NCBI GenBank assembly: GCA_954871525.1
Contig: OX940860.1
Span: 27,436,001 to 27,500,000 of the forward strand
Direction: 5' to 3'
From: Parietaria judaica
Lineage: Eukaryota > Streptophyta > Magnoliopsida > Rosales > Urticaceae
DNA length: 64,000 nt
The notes below the pieces were generated by a model. The model worked only from the letters and a program-made list of their open reading frames with translations, ran no database searches and was not told the origin of the DNA. Shown one piece after another: positions 25,921-39,442 of the stretch. Numbering within the stretch: position 1 is the stretch's first letter; every line of letters begins with the position of its first letter. The position numbers and the translations under genes were made by a program.

Positions 25921-26506
25921 TTGGAACTAAGAGTGAAAATAACAACTTAGATATCCGATTTTTAAATCAGATCCCATATAATAACTCTCGGGAGAACTTT
26001 TAAGAGGTCATTTTTCTTTGATTATCCCACTTCTTTCCTTCACATTTGCATTTTTTTAAACCTTAATTCAGCTCCTCCCACATTATATCTCTCCCAGGGT
26101 TTAAATCTTGACTCCGCTACTAATGCGCAACCGAAAATCCGAAAACAGGAGGATATTATAAATAACCTGAAATATTAACTTACAGAAGCACTCCTCCCTT
26201 TACGTACAAACCCCCGACCACATTATTTTCCCTTTCCCTTTCTCTCTGTTAGAAATACAAAGATGGCAACCACGGCCCCAGGGCGGATTCGACAATAATT
26301 ACTCGGTTATGGAACGTAAAAAAAAAAATCATCGCCTCGCAATTTACAAATACTTCTGTCTCATTTTCGTCTTCTCTATTGTACTTTTTTTTCCTAACTA
26401 AATTTGGAACTACACCATCCAATGAACCAAAGATATGCCAACCGAGGTTGTTGACTTCCGCCGAAAACCTTTTCATTCCGAAATGGTTGACTTTTGCGTT
26501 TTAAAG
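25921..26506. other. Region downstream of SNF4 stop, likely 3' UTR plus repeat debris
   Basis: It holds the minus-strand 3' UTR of the SNF4-like gene and, near 26090-26130, the inverse of the tagcggagtcaagattt repeat word. No separate gene is visible. Confidence 0.45.
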
Positions 26507-29500
26507 CTAACCTAGCAAGAAGCGGAATACGTCGCTCAATGAAATGATCCCTTCTACGCGCTTGCTGCCGGCCTCTACGATCACGAGTCTCCTAACCCCT
26601 GAAAGAACAAAGAAAAGTTTGACTTTTGAAGGCGGAAAATGAAAGAAAGTATAGTTTGCAAGTTGCAACTATGTTACCGAACCTCAAAGTATCGACAGTC
26701 AATGTCGACTTTTAGATCACGTGCGATGCACATCCTAGTAAATTTAAAATGACTTAGTCCCTTAACACTAGTATGTGCCGATAACCGAACATCTTTTAAT
26801 GGAGAACAATTTCTACAATTCAAAATTTCAGAGCAGAAACTATTTACAAAATGTATGGAGGAAACTGCAAGAACGCAATAACTTTAAACTAAAAAAAAGG
26901 GTCTTGCAGCTATTGAAATTTCCTATCCCAAAGAGAATTTGGCCCTAACAACAAATCATGGACGGGGCAGAAAGGTATTGAGAGTGTACCGGGATTTGCC
27001 AAGCGTTCCATCACTTTATGCAGAGGATCAGATCGCAAGCACATCTGGCATCGCTGTGCGTTGAAGACGCTCTGAGGAGAACTCACATCTTGTCCCAGTT
27101 GCAATGCCTACACAAGTATTGTAATATGAATTTATGTAATTCATCATTGCTACGTTTATGATTAATTAAAATTGGTCCTTGAGTGCATTCAAGTATTATT
27201 GATGACTAATAAAAAATTACCCAAAATTCGACATAAACGTGAGGAAATCAGCCATTCGGGATTGACAAATAAACGCGACCAACCTTCATTTTTTATATTA
27301 CATAATTCATTCAAGCTAAAGCTTATGATGCGTATTTCACCGGCTTCTGCATCAGATCAAATTATGTTCCGACTTCTTCACCATAATTCCCTACTAGAAG
27401 AATACGGCACTTGTGCGAGACTGATTTATTGATCAAATATTTTAATGGTCCGGATAAGTGATTGTTCAATCTTCATAGTTCATACTTGATTTTTGAGAGG
27501 CAATTGAATTTTACTAATAACTTAAATTATTCAAAGCATGGATAGAAGAAAACTTCATATGAAGATGGATGCAAAGAAATGATGACAATATTTTTTGGTG
27601 TTACCTGATGGATGCTCATTTCGCCGAGACTAATCCGCGAATAAGCTTTATCTTTTGCCAAAGCAGTGATATCACTGTGAAGGATATAGCCGTGCTTTAA
27701 TAAATTGGTTCTGACCGAAAACGAAGAACATCAAAGAAAAACGACTGTACCTTCGGGAATAAACATCGAGTAATGAATCGTTCTCGTCCACAATTGGCAC
27801 AGAACTAACTTCAGCTGCAAATGCAAGATGGAATATATTACAAGCAAACACTGGAGACTGTTTACACGATTCAGAGAACTCTTAGAGTTCTAATACTAAA
27901 ATGTTGTTAAAGAGGAGCATGACAAGTACCGTAAGGGTAAAAGTTTTACACCTGAAAATCCGGTGTCAAAACCAAAATGGGGAAACCTATTCCTGTTTAA
28001 GGTTCGGCTTGAAAATGTCAAATACCGTAATTGGAACACCAATTTCTACCCCTTTTCACTAAATTAATTAAGGGCTAATACCCAGAATTCATCACTAACA
28101 AAAGAAATGTTGCACAATATTTGGTCTAAACTCAATAATGCACAAGTTCATATTGAATCAGAGGAAAAATACCAGGTGACGAGAAAGTCAAGTAATAAAA
28201 GCAGTAAGGAGATTAAAAATATAAACAATCACCTTGAATCAACAAAGATAAAGCATTGCTCATTGAAGCAGTGGGTCTCAACATGGCAAGTGGTCGGCCA
28301 TTTGACGCCCCTAATTTCGGAATCCATGTACCCAAAGGAATTGCACTGATTGGCTGTTGAAGAATGGGCAACGAACTAGAGCAATGTCTAAAATGCCTGC
28401 ATATACCTGTAAATTGCTGACCAAATTAGAAACAACAAAATGAACTCAACCATGGATTTCAGTTACGAATCAAATGGATTTAATATAGTAAAAACGGGTC
28501 ACAGATTACATTTTAGTACGCCGGACAGGGAAGATAGATGTAGTAGTTGAGGATATGAATCATGCGATGAAGAATGGATAATCGGTACCGTAGACACCTT
28601 GTTTTGCAGTATTTTCAAAGCAACTTCTTTAAGAGAGTCATGTGGTCCAACCTGCAAAGTTTTTTTTTTTTTTTTAATTTATTACTAAGAAAATAAATAA
28701 AATAGAAAATTTAATTTTTATAATATGTTTTTTTATATACAAATTCTATCTTGTGATCTAGACTTTCGATTAAGAAACAATAAATGGGTAGCGGAAATAT
28801 AAAATAAGAGTATAATGCTATATTCTTTAACTCGCTAATGTGACCAATAATTGGCAGTATAATTCTAGAGCCCAAATATATAGGAATTTGAATTCGAGAG
28901 AACTCACTTATGCAAATGGTAAGACACGGATAATATAAACGCGGTTGCAAGTTTTCTTATATTACAGCCAAAAAAAAAAAAAAAACTTCAAACGTTATTA
29001 TTATAAAACATCGACAGTCCAGCATGTAAACCATTTAATAGTGGAGGGTTTGATTTACATGGATAAGATGGCGAGGAAAAGATCTTTCGTTGCAATTAAT
29101 CGGTCGATTGAGTTGTGATTTTCCCTCTTTCCAAGCACCTATGGTATGAGTCTCCAGTTCTTCCTCCGTCAAATTTGATCCATGATTCCCAAGCTAGAAC
29201 AGTGCAGAATGAGAATATATATGATGTAAATAACTAAAATGTGGTATTAAAAGCATGTATTTCCGGCTTCCAAATTGATGAATAAAGGGCACTAACGATA
29301 TCATAGAGAATTAGTGAGCAAAATAATAAACGGAAAAAATAACCGGTCTACGATCCGAGAGGTGGGTCACTATCTCACACTAAATTGTTTGTCAATTCGC
29401 AATCAATTTCTGAATTAAGAAAAAACTTAACTACAACTGCTGATTTTAATTAAGCCAAATTATCCTAATACCAAAATTACCAAAGATATCCTTAATTCCC

Positions 29501-31138
29501 TTAATTAACTTAAGTGAACTCTTTGGCCCTTTCTCTTATTCTTAACAGAACCTAAACAGCTTCATGCTTTCTTTATTTTGAAATCCATGCAGGTTTTACT
29601 ACTAAAATACCACAGCAAATAGTGGTAGATCAGCATTCAGGACTCAAAACAGAATAAGCGAGGTTCATTAACACGAACCTCTCTCAAAATTAGGACAAAG
29701 TCCACGGCTGTGAGAATTCCAACAAACTGTCCCATGTGAAAATCCCAGAGAGGAGCCGCCGGAATGCCCTGAAGAAAAGTAATCAGTAAAAACTAAAAAC
29801 AGCCTAGTTCTCTAAGAGAGTTAAAGCCTTTGCGCATAAACGGCATCTACCTGCTCATATAGTATATGGAATGCTTGCTTGACAGGCAAATTAATATCCA
29901 ACGCAACAACCTACACGGTTCATCGAAAAAAAGCACGTTATAAAGCTGAACCACAATTTGATCAGCATAATTTGTAAACATAGATCCTAAATTCGAGTGC
30001 AGAGTTACACCTTCCCCGACTCAGGAAGCAGCTCATAAGCAGTATGAGTGGACAAAAACACAGATATACGGTGCCGAGAAACCTCTAAATCAGCCTCTAG
30101 TAATCTGGGAACTACTTCCTGCAAGAACCACCTGGCAAGATTGTCTTAAATTGAAAAACAAGAACCCGTGAAACACTCATTCCCAAAATGCATGTTTCAA
30201 AGGGTGAAGAAAATTCTCATATTCTGATACATCCGTTATTATTTCATATCGTCATAGTATGGGCAAGACAGTCATTCAGTCTTGTTTCTTTAGTCTTTTT
30301 ATGTCTTTTCCCTTATATTTACACTTTTAGTCCTTTCAATTTCTGCCCATAATGAGTATAGTTCCCGGTAAGACTGGGACAGCAAACTCTCGGTTCTCAA
30401 CTACTTCCTAGCCCACAGTCATAACCACTATATATAAAGTGAACTTATAACTCCTAGGGTTAAGGGATCCACATTACTAGGATTTCGTTTTGACTGACAA
30501 TGACTAAGCAAAGAAATGAAAGATATGCCAATTAAAAACAGGACATCGAGAAAGGAAAAGCTTACCGCACGCATAAAGACGTCATTGTCTACTTCCATGT
30601 TCGATCTACCAGGCATTTCAGGCAGAGGAACGATAGGACTAGGAGCCATGTCTGCCTCGCCGGCTAAATAAATAGTGTTCACGACACCGAAACTTCCGTT
30701 CACAAACGGTTGGCGCTCATCGTGCCGCCACTCTCCATCGACAATGAATATATACTGCACAGCATTGAAAAGTAAATCTCATATCCACACAAAGCAATCT
30801 CAGTCTAGCTAAGCTTCATTGAGTCAATCAATGGCTATTCCCTAACCTGATGATAACCCGGCAAAATATGCCAAACAACTTGAAACACAGTAGGCAATCC
30901 TTCAATGGGAGACATAGGAATATGATCTAACCATCTGCTCAGAAAGTAAATAAACTTTAAGTCCAATACAGTAATCAAATACTGGAATTTTGATCAAAGT
31001 GTTACATGTTTAAGGTCTCGACCTGGTAAATGAGCCACAGAGAAGAACCCGTCTTCCGCCGTACGGCCACACGAACCGCGTCGGGACCGAAACCGATCCC
31101 GCGCCTCTGCCCCCTGAATCCGCACCGGAGCCGAACAT
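26507..31138 (-). CDS. SNF4: SnRK1 regulatory subunit betagamma (SNF4-like)
   Basis: Thirteen minus-strand exons join to 481 residues: 31138-31023, 30934-30847, 30754-30566, 30118-30011, 29910-29851, 29768-29679, 29193-29059, 28651-28510, 28406-28233, 27814-27751, 27674-27605, 27107-26990, 26598-26507. The N-terminal carbohydrate-binding module (about 24-105) reads [35 protein letters not shown] and GVVNTIYL. Four CBS repeats follow, with [78 protein letters not shown] and a C-terminal [23 protein letters not shown] fused to a gamma subunit is the plant-specific betagamma form, which partners the SnRK1 kinase and beta subunits in energy signalling. Length agrees with Arabidopsis SNF4 (about 487). 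It is convergent with ALY. Confidence 0.94.
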
Positions 31139-31800
31139 TTATCCCCAAATTCGATCTTAACCCCGCAATAAAAAAACCAAAAATCCTCGAATTGGCCGAG
31201 CTCGTCTTCACACAATTGCACTCCGCGAAACCCGAAAAAGAGCCTCTCTTTCACAGGGATCCTCCACAGCAAGTAGAGGATCCCTCAGAACTTCCACATG
31301 CAGAGACCAGGAGATAACCAAACAAACCCAAATCCCTCCGTCGTCCCCAACCCTAAATCGCAACCCCCAAACACCAAAACCGCGAATCTCGCTAAATCGC
31401 CATCAAATTCACAACATGCAAGGCCTCGCGAACCCCAAACCCCCTCAATTCCGCACCGAAAATCCCAAAAACAGTCAGCAGCGAAACCGAATCGACCAAC
31501 AGAAACCTCCGGCGAGGCAATCTCCGATCCGCCGCAGAAAGCACCGAAAGTGAAGAGAGTGAGCAAGACCTCGCAATCAACAGAAGCCGAGCGAAGAGAG
31601 GAGAGAGAGAGAGAGGGAGGTCAAGCGAAGAGAAGGAGGTGATAAAGCAGAGGAGAAGGTGTGCGTGGCATTGTTGGATCTTCGAAAAAGCGACTTTGGC
31701 GTTTTGGTTTCTCTCTCCTCTCTCTCTCTCTCTCTCGAGCAGAAGCTGAAACTGAAAAGCGAATCTGATGAAACTCAACAAACTCGTAGAAAAATGGCGT
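31139..31800 (-). promoter_or_regulatory. SNF4 5' leader and proximal promoter
   Basis: GC-richer sequence continues upstream of the start codon, with a GA/CT tract at 31716-31737 that reads (GA)n in the sense strand of the gene. This is typical of a plant 5' leader. A leader intron is possible but I cannot place it. Confidence 0.5.
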
Positions 31801-33842
31801 AGGAGGTGAAATTACGAGAAACGCCACCCGGCGAGTGACGGGAGTGACAGTGGTAAAAACGTAATTTCATTGTTACATTACGACATCTTGATAGCGCTGT
31901 TTCGTATGTATTATATGTAACATGTATGTATGGTTATTTTCTCATTGCGAATTTTATTTTCTTTACAGATATTTGCGGCAAAAATCGCTAAATCTGTCAT
32001 TTTATTGCACTTTGATTCTATGTTCAAAATTTTGTGGCAGAGATTCCAACTTTGTCACTGTATTGCACTTATGTTGAAAACTTTATGGCGAAAATTCTCA
32101 AATTTGTCATTTTATTGCACTTAAAGATTAGTAAAAATTTGGTGGCAAAACATAGTCTCATTAACAATTATTGCATTTACGGTTATTAGTGGCAATAATG
32201 CACAACTTTGGATCAACGGGGTGACAATTTATGGGTGTTAATAAAACCAGAAATACGGATTTTAAACCGCATCCGAACTGGAACTATTTTTTTTTTTTTG
32301 TGTGTGAAAAAACCGCATGTGTAAAACTAGGTTAAACCCCGTTTATTAAAAAACGCATACAGATTAAAAAACCGGTTCGGTGTTCTAGGTTTAGAAATTT
32401 AAAAACTCGGAACTCGCATAGTACGTTACTGAAACCCGTTTTTTTTAATATATAAATATTCAAATTTTTATGTTAAAAATGCCCATTGTTTCTAGTTTTT
32501 ATTCTATTGTCATTTTTTTTTCATATTCTTGTCGTTTTTAGTTATTCGATTTTAGGTATTTGATTTGTTTATGTGTGCGTATTTCATTTTTTATATAAAA
32601 TATGGATAAAAATCTAAAACCAAAATTTTTAAAACCAGAACCGGATGAAATTCGAATTCGGGTAACATTTCGATTTTCAATTTGAAACCGGATTTTAAGC
32701 CGGATCCGGATTTCTGTTTCTAAAAAAATCCCGGTTTTCAATGTCCAAAATCCCAGAATCGGTTTTGACAACAACAAAAAACAACTGTTAACCTATTGGG
32801 TCTTATGTCGCTTTGGCTTCACATATTCTTGAATATATTTTAATTTTATATCTTTTTTTTTTACACAGCACAATGTAACAGAGGTCAATTTTAATTTGAT
32901 ATATGAATATGATTCGCAGTGACTCAAGTCCAGCTAATATAAACCATAAAATATGGTACTCTTCTTGAAATCTCCGTAGAGTCAATTTGACTAATTAAGA
33001 AAATTACTAAAGAATTTATTCATGGTTATTTGTCCATAGAAAAAACATAAACATGCACGTATCATACCTACGTCTCCTTTTACAAAACATATTGTTAATG
33101 AAAACTACAATTGTCTCGCTTATTCTCGAGTCACTTGATTCAATTTGTTTCTTTTGATCTGATTTTTAAGTTCGGTTTTTATGAGCTCTCTTTTGTCGAA
33201 CAAATTCTGAATCACTCTCTTCACAATGGAACTTCTTAATTAAGGGCTCTTGTATTGGTTAATTTTCAAAGCTTAGTTTTATCGGTTTCTTTGGAGTTGT
33301 CACTCGCAGTTTATTATTGGATGGTTAACTTTGGTGGAGACAAATGTTATTATTTTATATATAAAAAAATTATACGAAAGGCTAATAGCGAAAAATGTAA
33401 ATAAATTTAAGAGGGTTTTTTTTTTTTTTTACAAATGTAGTTAAGTTTTATTTTACTGCATATTATACTTTACTGCGATTTGTATCAGTCTATTTTCTCC
33501 TAAAGGCGTCACCCCTATTCGTCTACGAAAGGTTTATGGACACGTTGGAGGGGTCAATGAGCTAATAAAGATTGTATTCGCGAATCTGCATTTCTCGGAG
33601 TATAAGGATACACCTTCGTTATGTGATGTGATGTTGTGCTTTTTATGTTCTCGTTGCGTTTTTCGATGAGAACTTTTTTCATTCTCCGATTCTATTTTCA
33701 CCGAATCTCAAATAGCGTTAACGCTGTTAGAAAAAAGTGGACGCAATAGAATTCAAGTCTGTTGAACTCTTAATGTTGAGAAACTCATATTACAATTAAT
33801 TAATAAATTAAACGAACAACTTTGATAGAAAGAAAAAAAAAA
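31801..33842. other. Intergenic repeat-rich DNA
   Basis: Three nearby direct units around 31974-32125 share words such as ttgtcattttattgcactt and aaaattttgtggca. From 32220 to 32775 the sequence is rich in aaaccgg/ccggtt words like those at 10.4 and 38.1 kb. The rest is AT-rich. No gene is seen. Confidence 0.5.
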
Positions 33843-34300
33843 GGCTCTTAATAGCCAAATTGAGACATTTAATTAGCCAAATAGCCAACCTTTCATTTTT
33901 CTTTGCAAAATAGCCAAATTGACGAGGTGACTATTTAATAACATATTTTATACCTATAATACCCTTTTAACATATTAACGTGTATTAACAAAGTTAATTT
34001 TTCTTAAAAATAAGAACATTTACTTGTGTTTTTACAGAAAATCTATATTAACGTGTATTAACTGAGTTAATTTGTTTAAAAATAAAAAAATCGTGATTAA
34101 AATTTTAACAAAAATTTAATTTATTTTTAAACAAATTAACTCAGTTAATACATGTTAATATAGTTAATACACGTTAATACAAGGGTAATACGGTCTTTCG
34201 TGATTTATTAATGTGGTTGATTGACTATTTAACAATATTAATCAAAAGGTTGACTATTTTGCAAAATAGTTTTTTCTAGTTTAGCTATATGGCTATAGAG
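33843..34300. mobile_element. Miniature inverted-repeat element, copy A
   Basis: The left end ggctcttaatagccaaattg and the right end (read inversely ctctatagccatatagc) form imperfect terminal inverted repeats. Inside, 34054-34086 and 34120-34152 are a perfect 33-bp inverted repeat around a 33-nt loop. A highly similar copy lies at 43647-44091. The flanks are A-rich, so a target duplication cannot be told apart. It has no coding capacity. Confidence 0.75.
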
Positions 34301-36440
34301 AAAAAAAAAAGTGATAATTAGAGTGAATATACTCTAGTAAAAAAAACATTTTGATACAAACCGATACATTTTTTTTTTTGCTCGAAGATACAAACCGATA
34401 TATAATTTCATATTTTCCTTTCCTATTTTGATTTGATGAGAGAGCACATTCGTGTAAGTGGGCCCTAATGGGCCGTGATTTCCGATCAATTTCCACCACT
34501 CTAGTAACACGCCTTAAAATATCACATCCTCTTAACTGAATACATATTCCATATATACCTATGAAGATCTATTGCTTTTGTTGCGGACCCGGATATCCGA
34601 TTCTTTGTCGGAGAAAATGCCACCGCCGCCTAGCTCCTCGCCGTTGCCTCTTTCGCCGTGATCACACTCGCTTCGTGAAAGTTTGCGTCTCTACGTAGTC
34701 CACCACGTCACTAGGAACCACATCTCGTGACCAGAAATTGCCTTGTCATGATACTAGTTCCTCTTTGCTAATTAGATGACGGCTCATGACTTCCTCGGGA
34801 GGATGGTCGATCTCTCTGTTGGTTAAGGGGATGTCGGAAATTCTCTCTAAAATTAGGGCAAGGAAAAGCTTAAAGACATGTTAATTATCATGTCATATAT
34901 ATAGACTTATGGTTATGACCTAATGTCCTTCAATATTTGATTCGTCAAACCTATTAGGTGATATTTAATTCGTAATTAAATATGAATTACATTAACAAGG
35001 TGATATTTAATTCCTAATTAAAAATGAATTACATTAACAAATGTGGGTCCATATAGACTCAATATCTAATCTTGACACTTATGCACTTTTAGTCTCTACA
35101 CATACATAATATTAAGGTTGTATTGCCACATTTTTTGTGCCTTTTTTTTTCTTTCTAAAATTTTAATGCCGGTTCCCGCATTTTGGCTTTTAAAAATACC
35201 GAGTGATTTTATTTACTTTTAGTACCGTTTACTACAAATACAATAGTATCACAATGCGACGAAATGAAGTATTCAATTCATATATTAATCCACGCAAAAA
35301 TATAAACATAACGCTAAAATTATAATTTTTCATAATAGCATAAATATATATAAAAAATTCAAATCTAAGAATAGAACTACAAAAAAAAATATCTAGACGT
35401 CGAATTTTTTAGTATTTATGAATGTGTGCTTTTGCTTTATTACACTCTTTAGGCTTCAGAAGCAGGGAATTATAATATAAAAAGATACATCAATAAAAAT
35501 AAAATAAAAAACTAATAAAATCCATAGTAGTCTTGCTAAAGTATTTGACAAGTATGATATGAAAACATATTTTTAGTACAATATTATCGCTAAATTTGAT
35601 TTTAGGATAATTTTTTAACACCCTCTAACATATATATATATATATATTATTTGAGAGCTGAGCAACGTGATATTTGTGCAATATAATGAACAAAAATAGT
35701 TGTGAAGAAATGTTGCACCAAAAAGAGAAGCACAAGTTATTATATGGAGATACTGACCTATTAAGCCATTATTATAAAATCTTGAACCGAAAGTAAAAAA
35801 AAATAAAATTGGTTATTCAATTTAATTTACCAAGATAGTTTAAATTTAATGTTGTCCAAATGTGTAAAGTCTTTATTGTACCTCTAATTATATAATCTAA
35901 AGCCGGACCATAGGGGCATCTCTGTATCAAGTTAGTGGAGTGGCAATTGTCATGTCAGCAACCCACGTTTGTTCATGTGGCTAGAGTTAACTGCGTTATG
36001 AGAATGGAGTGGTCAACGCCCCAAATGCGATTTTGGGTACTTTTAACACTACTTTTAAACTTTAGGTACACGATGGGTTCTTTGATCAAACTTTAGGTAT
36101 TTTTACCGTCATTAAATCTTAATTATAACTCCAATTATTTTAATTTTTTGCTGTTTTCACTGTAGCTAAATAATTAAACCCCTCTAATGTCTCTCTCTTT
36201 GCACCAACAATACAATGAAGAAGATGTAACAGTTCCAAAGGTTGTCGAGACTTGCTTAAGAGTGACGATAATCTAAGTGATCTATGCAGTTTAAGAACAC
36301 AAAATGGTTTACTTCATTTCAATTTAACGTCAATCAAATAAAAACCCATTCAATTAACAGAACAATATCATGTGTTCGTATGATTAATCGTCACTATAAC
36401 TGATTCTCCAAAATGTTTAATCTTTCTTGAATTTTCCGTG
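34301..36440. other. Intergenic AT-rich DNA with LTR-like debris
   Basis: A GC-richer patch at 34580-34830 and a 42-bp direct tandem duplication (ggtgatatttaattc..cattaacaa, 34959-35042) look like an LTR fragment. An AT run lies at 35631-35647. No gene is visible. Confidence 0.45.
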
Positions 36441-36965
36441 TTTTTTTTTTTTATACGAAAATTGTATTTCATTATCGGCAAATAGGAACGTTACAATAAA
36501 AGAGGACTTATCCAAATCGGAACAGCCTCAAAACAGTTCATAGAAAGTGCGTTAACATAAGCTTTCGCGGCGATCATGTGTATTGTGTGCGACCGTATTG
36601 ATTAACTGTGACCCGACGGTACCACTTAATATTAGATCATGAATATCATCAACAATAACTTCCAACAATAGCTTTCACTTAATATTAGATCATGAATATT
36701 ATCAACAATCGCACAAGCGTTAAATTCCAGTGAGTTGAGAACTACAGTGTTCTTTTGCAAGAATGAGGCCGTGACGTGGCGAGAGCTCCTCCCATAGCAG
36801 CTGAAGCGCAACCCCTCCAATTAAGGCCAAATATTCCCCTCACATTTCTAATGGAGTCCCAAAAAATGTCGCCGAGTCCGCAGCGAGAAGCACCTTGGCG
36901 AAGCGAAGCGTCAACGTTAAGCTTCAAGGTGTCGAGACACGGAGATGACAACGAAACGGGCCGAT
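36441..36965 (-). pseudogene. LINE RNase H (RVT_3-type) remnant
   Basis: The minus strand encodes LDTLKLNVDASL, then GLGDIFWDSIRNVRG and, after a frame shift, ALRHGLILAKEH and IVDDIHDLILS. These match the order of the RNase H-like domain found at the end of many plant non-LTR retrotransposons. A minus-strand A-run (T-run at 36441-36452) marks the 3' end. The frame is broken several times. Confidence 0.7.
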
Positions 36966-39442
36966 GAGCGTCGGCCTTCACTCCAATAGTAGAATAACAA
37001 ATCTCGTGAAAACTATTCACCAAGTTTACCCTAAAATATTTAAATGTACAAATATATATAAAACTCAAAATTATTTAATATTTCTCCCCAAATTCTTAAT
37101 AAAAATTACTTTAACATACTTTGAAAGAAATAAAAAAAAAATACATTAAGTGGTTTAAAACCATAATACAACATAAACATAAAAATATGATAGATATAGA
37201 GTAATTTAAAATATTACATCATATAAGACTATACAAAAGCAAAATGATATAAATTTTTACCCTGTTGTATCGTTTATAATAAACATTAGTTTCAGTAAAT
37301 TTGTTTTATAATTAGAAATAATTTATATGGTAATTATGCTGTCATTACAAGAGATATTTACGGCAAAAGTATTTATATGTTACTCAAAATCTAACTCATT
37401 CTTATTTGTCGCGGTAAAAGTATATAATGTATAAAAATGTCGTCATATAGGCTCTTATTTTAACTTTGTTCATGTCTTTCGGTCAAGTGAATTGGCTCAT
37501 TTTTAACCAAAAATGTTTTTAAAAATTTAATATTTTTGGGAGTCAAGCTAGGAGATAAAATGTGTTGTTTAAAACCATGATTTTAAATACCTTGACGTCC
37601 CTTTTGGCTCATTTTTAACCAAAAATGTTTTTGTTTAAAACCATGATTTTAAATACCTTGACTTCCCTTCGATAGATATGCCTTCAATATCTCCAAAATT
37701 CTGACATGTCGATAACTTTCTTGAGTTGCGCCCATTTTTACAAAAGAAAATATAGGGAAGTAGAGAAAAAATAGGGGAAAATCGAAACAAAAATTGAAGA
37801 AGATAGAAAGATAATATATGTGGGTCACAATCCATTAATTATTAGATATAATTTATCAAATTATAACTATTTTCTTTATTTTATTATAAATTAAAATTGC
37901 AACTTATATTTTTCGAAAAATCTATTAATAAACTCGTTCGTTTGCAGCTTATCTGTAAAATCTGATCGGCGACTTTAGATGTCTTCTTACCTTTTTTTTT
38001 CCTTAAAAAATAATCCGTTGTTCGCCGACTTACCAATAAAATAAAAGTTGTGGTTTCGTATTGGTATTAATCTGCAACCGGTCGGTTCACCAGTTTATTT
38101 TTCACTATTTGGTATCCTTAACCTAATTCTGGTTAGTCATGTTTTAATAACCTTAACCTGTTTTTAAAACCGGTTAACCTAATTTCCGGTTATCAAAATC
38201 TGATTAGCCTGTTTAATAACCTTAACTTGTTTTTTATATTTATTTTTAAATATAGCATTCAAGAGAGTTTATCGCAACGATAAAAGATATCGGTCCAAAA
38301 TAAATCTCAATAAAAAAACCAAGTCCAAAAAGAAATATACCGGTCCAAAACATAAATCCAAAAAGTACAGCAATTATAAAAAAAAAATATCCAGTTCAAC
38401 AACTCGAAGAGGCTTTGATTGAAAGAGAGAAAACCCTACTTAATTTAATTTTAAAATATAAAAATAAATATTAAAATCGGTTACAAAAATAACCTGTTTT
38501 GAAAAATAAATAACATGTAACCTTATCCTGTTTGAAACCGGATACGGTTAACCTTAACCTGTTATCAAAATAATTCGGTTACGGTTATTTTAAACCGGAT
38601 ATTTTTCGGTTACGGTTATTTTGCACACCCTAGGTATTTAAAACCTTGTTTAAACATTAAAACTAGACTATAATATTGTGGAGTCATAAGTAAAAGTCTG
38701 AGTTGTCAATTTGGTTATAGTTATTTGGTCTGCTGGTTTGAATACATAGTAGACCCCAACTTCCTTTTATAATAATCAGATTCCTATATAATCATTACAC
38801 TTTTTTAGTATACTTATCATCAGTAAATGTCTCTTCCGCAATCATTAGAGCGAAGCTCTACAACTCGGAAACTAATAACTAAGAGCGGTGTAACACCGTT
38901 AACTAAATATCATATTCAAACTAAATAAAAAATTAAAATAACAAGTTTTTCAGTACGTACAGTATCCCGCTACTGCGCTACATATAGTGGGACACTGTTG
39001 AAAAAATAAGAGAATTGTATTATTATAGCGTGATTTTTGCAGTCGGGTTGAAGTGGAAAAAGCTCTTCACCAATACTGTAATAGTATTTTGGCGTTACCT
39101 TGAAGATGCTCTAAGTATTAATATTCACCGATCAAATTTTATGAATATATCGATAAGTATTTTATGAAATGTTATATTTAAAAATATTAATGAACGACAC
39201 CAAACCTACAAACGACAATGAAAGCTCCTGAACCAAAACGCAACACATACGACAAGTTGATAGAATCACGAAAACGATAGGGAAACCTGAGAAACGACAA
39301 TAAAACCCCGAGTCCTCTCACTTAGCTGAAAGCTTCGAGCATTCATCGTCACTGAAATTTCTGCGTCAACACTGTTTCGTCTGAACTGTAATCGCCATAG
39401 CTTTTCGCTTCGATTGTCTGGCTCGGAGCTTCCGAGTCGACC
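36966..39442. other. Intergenic repeat-rich DNA upstream of cyclin H
   Basis: A local duplication places ggctcatttttaaccaaaaa at about 37493 and 37604 and aaaccatgattttaaatacc at about 37571 and 37638. From 38060 to 38630 the DNA is full of ggttaacct/aaccggtta words and ends tgcacaccctagg, as in a decayed miniature element. The last few hundred bases contain the cyclin H promoter and leader. No other gene is visible. Confidence 0.5.

Noticed and set aside
31298..31642. 114-codon plus-strand open frame rich in Pro, Lys and Ser
   Set aside because: It lies antisense to the SNF4 leader and shows no domain; composition explains it.
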